The notes below the pieces were generated by a model that was not told the origin of the DNA, made no database searches, and saw nothing but the letters and a program-made list of their open reading frames with translations. A stretch of 13,062 nucleotides of DNA from Flavobacteriaceae bacterium (GTDB taxonomy: Bacteria; Bacteroidota; Bacteroidia; Flavobacteriales; Flavobacteriaceae), in assembly GCA_015488935.1 (NCBI GenBank), contig WFMU01000395.1:1-13062 (forward strand). Reading direction: 5' to 3'. The position numbers were made by a program, and so were the translations under genes. Below are positions 8,641-13,062 of the stretch, in pieces (position 1 is the stretch's first letter; the number at the start of each line of letters is the position of its first letter).

Positions 8641-8720
8641 AACAGAGGCTTTAGTTTGGGTTTCACTTTCGAAGTCTCGGGAGTAAAGTTCTGACTAAGG
8701 TAAAACTCTGACTAGAGAAA
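8641..8720. repeat. Repeat-bearing, relatively G+C-rich intergenic patch with a 17-bp-period direct repeat
   Basis: Within the iorB-mdh gap, 8683-8697 (GTAAAGTTCTGACTA) and 8700-8714 (GTAAAACTCTGACTA) agree at 13 of 15 bases. The same patch can fold. CTTTAGT (8649-8655) pairs with ACTAAGG (8694-8700) with one wobble, and ACTTT (8665-8669) pairs with AAAGT (8685-8689). G+C is about 40 percent here, above the neighbouring intergenic DNA. No gene is recognised on either strand. It may be a worn interspersed repeat or a small structured RNA 3' region; neither can be decided from one copy. Confidence 0.4.
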
Positions 8721-8740
8721 AACAATAAATTAAGTACAAA

Positions 8741-8773
8741 AAAATCTTGAGATTTAAAGAATCTCAAGATTTT
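8741..8773. terminator. Bidirectional intrinsic terminator between iorB and mdh
   Basis: AAAATCTTGAGATT (8741-8754) and AATCTCAAGATTTT (8760-8773) form a perfect 14-bp stem with a 5-base loop TAAAG. On the + strand the stem is followed by a T-rich tract (ACTATTTTTTATTT). On the - strand the A-run at 8738-8744 becomes a U-run. It lies between two convergent genes and fits termination from both sides. Confidence 0.9.
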
Positions 8774-8818
8774 ACTATTTTTTATTTAACTATATTCCAA
8801 AATTTAGTTAGAATAAGT

Positions 8819-9745
8819 TTATAGTTCTAAAAGACCATTTGTCTTTTTAACAGCGGCAGCACTTTCTTGCATTTTTGCTTTTTCGGCATCGTTTAATTGG
8901 ATTTCTACAATTTTTTCGATACCATTTTTTCCTAAAATTACAGGAACACCAATAGAAATATCATTTAAATTGTATTCGCCATTAAGCATGGTAGAAGCTG
9001 GAAACATTTTATGTGCATCTGTAGCAATGGCATGTACCATACCAGATACTGCAGCTCCTGGAGCATACCAAGCAGAAGTTCCTAATAAACCTGTTAAAGT
9101 AGCACCGCCAACTTTAGTATCGGCAGCTACTTTTTCTAGACGTTCTGTTTCTAAAAATTCGGTTACATTAACACTATTTCTTGTTGCAAGTCTTGTTAAA
9201 GGAATCATTCCTTTATCGCTATGACCACCAATTACCATTCCGTCAATATCAGAAATTGGTGCTCCTAAAGCTTCTGCTAAACGGTATTTAAAACGAGCAG
9301 AATCTAGTGCTCCTCCCATTCCAATAATTCTATTTTTTGCAATACCTGTAGTTTTGTGTACCAAGTAAGCCATGGTATCCATTGGATTACTAACCACAAT
9401 AAAGATTACATTTGGCGAGTGTTCTAAAATACTTGTAGCAACCATTTTTACGATACCAGCATTAATACCAATTAACTCTTCGCGAGTCATTCCGGGTTTA
9501 CGAGGTATTCCTGATGTAATTACACAAACATCACTGTTTGCAGTTTTAGAATAATCGTTGGTTACTCCAGTAATTTTAGTATCAAATTTAAGCAAAGAAG
9601 CCGTTTGCATTAAGTCCATTGCCTTTCCTTCAGCAAAACCTTCTTTAATATCTAATATTACTACTTCTTCTGCAAAGTTTCTAATGGAGATATACTCTGC
9701 ACAACTTGCACCTACTGCTCCTGCACCTACTACTGTTACTTTCAT
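8819..9745 (-). CDS. mdh: Malate dehydrogenase (LDH-like, NAD-dependent)
   Basis: Interconverts malate and oxaloacetate with NAD in the TCA cycle; cytoplasmic. The 308 residues match the LDH-like bacterial MDH family. The Rossmann glycine motif GAGAVGAS is at 7-14, and Asp32 (VVILDIKEG) selects NAD over NADP. The mobile loop SGIPRKPGMTREE carries Arg82 and Arg88. Arg82 at the specificity position marks MDH rather than lactate dehydrogenase, which has Gln there. Asn120 (VSNPMD), Asp148 and Arg151 (ALDSARF) and the catalytic His175 (GGHSDKG) are all present. It is the last gene of a - strand cluster, 51 bp after the outer-membrane protein gene. No TAnnTTTG box is visible in that gap, so it may depend on upstream transcription. 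It ends against the shared terminator. Confidence 0.96.
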   Translation of the reverse strand: MKVTVVGAGAVGASCAEYISIRNFAEEVVILDIKEGFAEGKAMDLMQTASLLKFDTKITGVTNDYSKTANSDVCVITSGIPRKPGMTREELIGINAGIVKMVATSILEHSPNVIFIVVSNPMDTMAYLVHKTTGIAKNRIIGMGGALDSARFKYRLAEALGAPISDIDGMVIGGHSDKGMIPLTRLATRNSVNVTEFLETERLEKVAADTKVGGATLTGLLGTSAWYAPGAAVSGMVHAIATDAHKMFPASTMLNGEYNLNDISIGVPVILGKNGIEKIVEIQLNDAEKAKMQESAAAVKKTNGLLEL

Positions 9746-9760
9746 TTTGTTTGAATTTAT

Positions 9761-9793
9761 ATGATTTAATTATTTTTTAAATGATGATTTAAT
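9761..9793. repeat. Pair of 10-bp direct repeats in the mdh leader
   Basis: ATGATTTAAT occurs exactly at 9761-9770 and again at 9784-9793 (period 23 bp, about two helical turns), filling most of the 51-bp gap before mdh. On the coding strand it reads ATTAAATCAT. A regulator-binding pair is possible, but the low complexity of this A/T sequence makes coincidence plausible. Confidence 0.35.
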
Positions 9794-9796
9794 ATT

Positions 9797-10882
9797 TTAT
9801 CTAAAGCTAAATGATATTCCTGCATTAGCAGTATTGTATCCTTGAAATGAATAATCTGCAAATATTTTAAACCATGCTAAGTTTAAACGAGCACCTATGG
9901 TTCCTTTAACACTATTCAGATTGTAATTTATATCAATTGGATCGTGGAATTTTTCGGTAATTGAATTTCCAAGAGGAACGCCTGTTAAATTTTCAAAATT
10001 ATAGGTGTATGTGTAATCTCCTTTTACTTGCATGCTTGCATTTCCTGCGGTATAGCCTAAACCTGCATAAAAATTTACAATTTTTAAGTCGATATTTCCT
10101 ATCAATTGTGCAGTGTATGCATTAATTTTTATGGTACTTTCCTGATTAACTCCAGTGCTACTATCTTTTGGTGCATATATAGTTGTTGAGGTTGTAAATG
10201 CTCCTAAGATAGATAAATCTAATAGTGGATTACGATCTGCAATTGCAAAATATTGTAATAAATTATGTTGTAAGCCAACGCCAAACAGATTAAATTTTAC
10301 ATCATTTTGTGCATTTAGTGTTGGTACAAATCGCAATTTAACATCGGTTTTAGAAGGTAATCCAAGACCAACTTGAATCATGGCTGTAGGAACTGCAGAA
10401 ATTGGTAATTTATCTTCAATTCCGTCTAAGGTTTCGAAAGAAGTTACTTTAAATTTGGTTGGAATTACATTGCTGCCAACAGGTATTACATTTCCAAATG
10501 CATCGATAGGTATTTTTACATTTATTTTTTGTGTGCTAGTTTGTCCCATTACAGAAGGAATATTTGTTGTTGTAGCACTACCATCTAGTTCTAAAACAGT
10601 ATAATCTGTATTTCTAAATGTAAAAGTTTTTTCGTTTTGAGGTACAAAAGAAGCATTGGCACTTATGGTAATATCAAAGCCGTATTTTTTGTGTGTTTTT
10701 CCAGAGTGATACCATCCGCTGTTCAGATTGTATATTAATCCTTTAAAAAGAGGTTGTATATAGGCACCGAGATACGTAGAAGCATCTTTTTTTCCAGAAG
10801 CTAAAATGTTTTCTATATTTTGTGCTTGTGAGTTGTTTAAAAAAACAAGCGATAAAAACACACTAATGGCAATTATTTTCAT
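9797..10882 (-). CDS. Predicted outer-membrane beta-barrel protein, DUF6588-like
   Basis: Protein of 361 residues without a known function. Residues 1-20 form a clear Sec signal peptide ending NNSQAQ. The mature part has many alternating-hydrophobicity strands and many Gly, Asn and Thr residues. Examples are YGFDITISANASFV near 67-80, AMIQVGLGLPSKTDVKLRFVP in the middle and a final strand ending GISFSFR, as in an outer-membrane barrel. It contains no cysteine and no catalytic motif that I can recognise. The overall pattern resembles the DUF6588 family of Bacteroidota; I make that match from memory of the family's look, not from a search. The gene begins 11 bp after gyrB on the same strand and is followed by mdh, so it is very likely cotranscribed with gyrB. 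A barrel-type lipid or small-molecule porin is only a guess. Confidence 0.75.
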   Translation of the reverse strand: MKIIAISVFLSLVFLNNSQAQNIENILASGKKDASTYLGAYIQPLFKGLIYNLNSGWYHSGKTHKKYGFDITISANASFVPQNEKTFTFRNTDYTVLELDGSATTTNIPSVMGQTSTQKINVKIPIDAFGNVIPVGSNVIPTKFKVTSFETLDGIEDKLPISAVPTAMIQVGLGLPSKTDVKLRFVPTLNAQNDVKFNLFGVGLQHNLLQYFAIADRNPLLDLSILGAFTTSTTIYAPKDSSTGVNQESTIKINAYTAQLIGNIDLKIVNFYAGLGYTAGNASMQVKGDYTYTYNFENLTGVPLGNSITEKFHDPIDINYNLNSVKGTIGARLNLAWFKIFADYSFQGYNTANAGISFSFR

Positions 10883-10893
10883 AATTTATTATT

Positions 10894-12831
10894 TTAGATA
10901 TCTATATTTGCATACGTAGCATTATCTTCAATAAACTTACGTCTTGGAGGTACTTCGTCTCCCATTAACATAGAGAATACACGATCAGCTTCTGCTGCAT
11001 TTTCAATAGTTACATGGCGCATGGTTCTGTGTTCTGGATTCATAGTTGTGTCCCATAATTGTACGGCATTCATTTCTCCAAGACCTTTATAACGTTGAAT
11101 TGTTCCACCTCCAAATTTTTTAATTAGTGCATCACGATCATCGTTATTCCAAGCATATTCTTTTTGTTTTCCTTTTTTTACTAAGTATAAAGGTGGTGCT
11201 GCCACATAAATATTTCCATTTTCTACTAATTCTCGCATATAGCGGAAGAAGAATGTTAATATTAAAGTTTCAATGTGGCTACCATCTACGTCGGCATCAC
11301 ACATAATTACTATTTTATGATAACGTAATTTACTTACATTTAGTGCTCTTTGGTCATCTTCTGTACCTACAGTTACTCCTAAAGCGGTGTACATACTACG
11401 AATTTCTTCATTTTCAAAAACCTTATGTTGCATTGCTTTTTCTACATTTAAGATTTTTCCTCTTAGTGGTAATATGGCTTGAAAATTACGATCTCTACCT
11501 AATTTTGCTGTTCCACCTGCAGAATCTCCCTCTACTAAGAATATTTCGCATTTTTCTGGTTCGGACCATGCACAGTCGGATAATTTTCCTGGTAAACCAC
11601 CTCCAGACATTACGGTTTTACGTTGTACCATTTCTCGAGCTTTACTTGCAGCGTGTCTTGCTTGTGCAGCTAAAATTACTTTTTGTACAATTATTTTAGC
11701 ATCGTCTGGATGTTCTTCTAAGTAATTGGTAAGCATTTCTGAAACTGCTTGACTAACAGCAGAGGATACTTCGCGATTTCCTAGTTTTGTTTTTGTTTGC
11801 CCTTCGAATTGTGGTTCTGCAACTTTTACAGAAATGATAGCTGTTAATCCTTCTCTAAAATCATCTCCAGAAATATCAAATTTCAGATTTTTTAATAATC
11901 CAGAGTTTTCTGCGTATTTTTTTAGTGTATGTGTTAAACCTCTTCTAAATCCAGATAAGTGTGTTCCTCCTTCGTGTGTATTAATATTGTTTACATAAGA
12001 GTGTAAATTTTCGGAATACGATGTATTATATACCATTGCAACTTCTACAGGGATTCCATTTTTTTCGCCTTCAATAGCAATTACAGAAGATATAAGTTGT
12101 TCTCTTGTTGCATCTAAATATTTTACAAATTCGCTTAGACCTTCGGTGCTTAAAAATTCTTCGTGTATATAGTTACCTTCGTCATCTTTTCTTCTTTTGT
12201 CGGTTATAGAAATGGTTACACCTTGATTTAAGAAAGACAATTCACGCATACGCATAGATAACGTTTCGTAATTATAATCTATTTCGGTCTGAAATATTTG
12301 TTCATCTGCTTTAAAAGTAACCATGGTTCCTTTTTCGTTGGTTTCTCCAACTACTTTTACAGGATATAGGGTTTTTCCTCTTTCGTATTCTTGTTCCCAA
12401 ATTTTACCGTCTCTATAAACGGTTGCTTTTAAATGCGATGATAATGCGTTTACTACAGATACACCAACACCGTGTAAACCTCCAGATACTTTATAAGAAT
12501 CTTTATCAAATTTACCACCAGCTCCAATTTTAGTCATTACTACTTCTAGTGCCGATACGCCTTCTTTTTTATGCATTCCAACAGGAATACCACGACCATT
12601 ATCTTTTACCGAAATGGAGTTATCTTCATTAATAATTACAGAGATGGTATCGCAATGACCTGCCATAGCTTCATCTATAGAATTATCTACAACTTCATAA
12701 ACCAAATGATGCAATCCTCGAATACCTACATCTCCAATATACATAGATGGTCGCATTCTTACATGCTCCATTCCTTCTAATGCTTGAATACTATCTGCAC
12801 CGTAATTGTTTTTTTTATTATCTTCACTCAT
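10894..12831 (-). CDS. gyrB: DNA gyrase subunit B
   Basis: ATPase/TOPRIM subunit of DNA gyrase, which with GyrA introduces negative supercoils. The GHKL ATPase has EVVDNSIDEAMAGH (catalytic Glu46, Mg-binding Asn50), DNGRGIPVGMH at 77-87 and SGGLHGVGVSVVNALS at 116-131. The transducer domain contains QTKTKLGN at 345-352. The TOPRIM domain has LVEGDSAGG (Glu434) and DADVDG (Asp512, Asp514, Asp516), then IQRYKGLGEMNAVQLWDTTM at 578-597 and the C-terminal PPRRKFIEDNA. PLRGKILNVEKA and the C-terminal tail favour GyrB over ParE. At 645 residues it lacks the roughly 170-residue TOPRIM insert of the E. coli protein, as is usual outside Proteobacteria. The start at 12831 is supported by the promoter box 36 bp upstream. 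No partner gyrA is in the window. Confidence 0.97.
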   Translation of the reverse strand: MSEDNKKNNYGADSIQALEGMEHVRMRPSMYIGDVGIRGLHHLVYEVVDNSIDEAMAGHCDTISVIINEDNSISVKDNGRGIPVGMHKKEGVSALEVVMTKIGAGGKFDKDSYKVSGGLHGVGVSVVNALSSHLKATVYRDGKIWEQEYERGKTLYPVKVVGETNEKGTMVTFKADEQIFQTEIDYNYETLSMRMRELSFLNQGVTISITDKRRKDDEGNYIHEEFLSTEGLSEFVKYLDATREQLISSVIAIEGEKNGIPVEVAMVYNTSYSENLHSYVNNINTHEGGTHLSGFRRGLTHTLKKYAENSGLLKNLKFDISGDDFREGLTAIISVKVAEPQFEGQTKTKLGNREVSSAVSQAVSEMLTNYLEEHPDDAKIIVQKVILAAQARHAASKAREMVQRKTVMSGGGLPGKLSDCAWSEPEKCEIFLVEGDSAGGTAKLGRDRNFQAILPLRGKILNVEKAMQHKVFENEEIRSMYTALGVTVGTEDDQRALNVSKLRYHKIVIMCDADVDGSHIETLILTFFFRYMRELVENGNIYVAAPPLYLVKKGKQKEYAWNNDDRDALIKKFGGGTIQRYKGLGEMNAVQLWDTTMNPEHRTMRHVTIENAAEADRVFSMLMGDEVPPRRKFIEDNATYANIDI

Positions 12832-12867
12832 TTTTCAACGTGTTAAATTTCTAGTTAATACAAGAAA

Positions 12868-12875
12868 CAAATATA
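12868..12875 (-). promoter_or_regulatory. gyrB: gyrB promoter -7 box
   Basis: Read on the - strand this is TATATTTG, an exact TAnnTTTG match, the same octamer as before ccsBA. It lies 36 bp upstream of the gyrB ATG and would give a leader of about 30 bases. It probably drives the gyrB, DUF6588-like and mdh genes together, as no consensus box was found before the latter two. Confidence 0.65.
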
Positions 12876-12878
12876 GTG

Positions 12879-12906
12879 AAAAACCATCTTTTTAAAAAAG
12901 GTTTTT
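12879..12906. repeat. Dyad AAAAACC...GGTTTTT upstream of the gyrB promoter
   Basis: AAAAACC (12879-12885) and GGTTTTT (12900-12906) are perfect inverted arms. The 14-base spacer itself contains T5A6, which could extend the pairing. It overlaps the -33 region of the gyrB promoter. It resembles a weak intrinsic terminator, with seven T's on the + strand side, or a DNA-bending or operator element. Confidence 0.4.
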
Positions 12907-13002
12907 TTGTGCTTTTTGCTAAGTTATCAACAATTGGTTAAAAATTAATTAAACTATTGAATATTAATATTTTATATTATTTTTTTAGCAAAAAAATCAA
13001 AC

Positions 13003-13010
13003 TAAATTTG
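13003..13010 (+). promoter_or_regulatory. Possible rightward promoter -7 box facing out of the window
   Basis: TAAATTTG is an exact TAnnTTTG match on the + strand with T-rich DNA upstream. No ATG follows on the + strand before the window ends, so a divergent gene would have to start beyond 13062. In DNA this A/T-rich the match could be random. Confidence 0.35.
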
Positions 13011-13062
13011 TAAAGATACTTTTTAAAACTTTTTCTTCGTTTTTCCATTGCAATTTTAAGGC

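Larger units (their letters stand above)
12832..13062. other. AT-rich intergenic region right of gyrB
   Basis: This 231-bp stretch up to the window edge holds no gene I can support. It contains the gyrB promoter (12868-12875), an A/T-rich dyad (12879-12906), one DnaA-box-like TTATCAACA (12924-12932) and a possible rightward promoter (13003-13010). Very long A and T tracts make chance motifs likely. Only short open frames reach the right edge. Confidence 0.6.

Noticed and set aside
8819..9745. Lactate dehydrogenase instead of malate dehydrogenase
   Set aside because: Arg82 occupies the substrate-specificity position in the mobile loop (PRKPGMTRE), as in malate dehydrogenases; lactate dehydrogenases have Gln there.
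11343..11699. 118-codon open frame on the + strand inside gyrB
   Set aside because: It lies wholly antisense to conserved GyrB TOPRIM sequence, and its Leu/Phe/Val-rich composition is what the reverse strand of such a gene gives.
10894..12831. ParE (topoisomerase IV) instead of GyrB
   Set aside because: The PLRGKILNVEKA and QRYKGLGEMN...QLWDTTM sequences and the RRKFIEDNA tail are those of GyrB.
12924..12932. DnaA-box-like TTATCAACA near gyrB, with an identical copy at 3055-3063, suggesting an origin
   Set aside because: Each is a lone nine-mer one base off the TTATCCACA consensus in very AT-rich DNA. There is no cluster of boxes and no dnaA or dnaN gene.
12977..13048. Small - strand open frame MEKRRKSFKKYLYKFSLIFL... 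of 23 codons at the right edge, with a second - strand frame open from the edge
   Set aside because: It is too short, has no promoter or family resemblance, and its Lys/Phe/Leu content is expected from A/T-rich DNA. A rightward promoter-like box overlaps it.
1..13062. CRISPR array, insertion sequence, tRNA, rRNA or defence island
   Set aside because: No regularly spaced repeats, transposase motifs, terminal inverted repeats, tRNA cloverleaf or rRNA-like sequence was seen, and the gene content is housekeeping and metabolic.

Overview
This is an AT-rich window from the chromosome of a member of the Bacteroidota, most likely a marine-type Flavobacteriaceae. Three lines of evidence support this. 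Genes lack Shine-Dalgarno sequences and are preceded by the Bacteroidota -7 promoter box TAnnTTTG. There is a FecR anti-sigma factor with a DUF4974-type tail next to a TonB-dependent receptor with an STN domain. The fused CcsB-CcsA protein and the short, insert-free GyrB are also typical of the phylum. Genus cannot be fixed by eye.

Layout. Positions 1-3030 (+) hold the end of a cell-surface signalling operon: a FecR-like anti-sigma factor (5' end cut by the window) whose stop overlaps the start of a TonB-dependent transducer/receptor. The matching ECF sigma factor should lie just left of the window. Positions 3105-6302 (+) hold a 1065-residue CcsBA cytochrome c synthase behind its own promoter. 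Positions 6380-8627 (+) hold iorA and iorB, an indolepyruvate:ferredoxin oxidoreductase in which the usual C-terminal two-cluster ferredoxin domain of IorA is absent. Positions 8628-8818 form a convergent intergenic region with a small repeat-bearing, relatively G+C-rich patch and a perfect 14-bp-stem bidirectional terminator. Positions 8819-12831 (-) hold a gyrB - outer-membrane protein (DUF6588-like) - mdh cluster, read right to left from a promoter at 12868-12875. Positions 12832-13062 are an AT-rich gap with the gyrB promoter, a dyad and a possible divergent promoter facing out of the window.

How the genes relate. The FecR/receptor pair senses and imports an unidentified ligand. CcsBA attaches heme to apocytochromes c outside the inner membrane. 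IorAB oxidatively decarboxylates aryl-pyruvates derived from aromatic amino acids and passes electrons to a ferredoxin. Malate dehydrogenase serves the TCA cycle, and GyrB supplies the ATPase of DNA gyrase. Apart from the operons named, these look like neighbouring housekeeping or metabolic units rather than one pathway. I found no mobile element, CRISPR array, tRNA, rRNA or clear sign of a new defence or mobile system. The more unusual points are the ferredoxin-domain-less IorA, the CcsBA linker with an internal signal-peptide-like membrane segment, the repeat-bearing patch before the terminator, and the coupling of gyrB to an uncharacterised outer-membrane protein gene.
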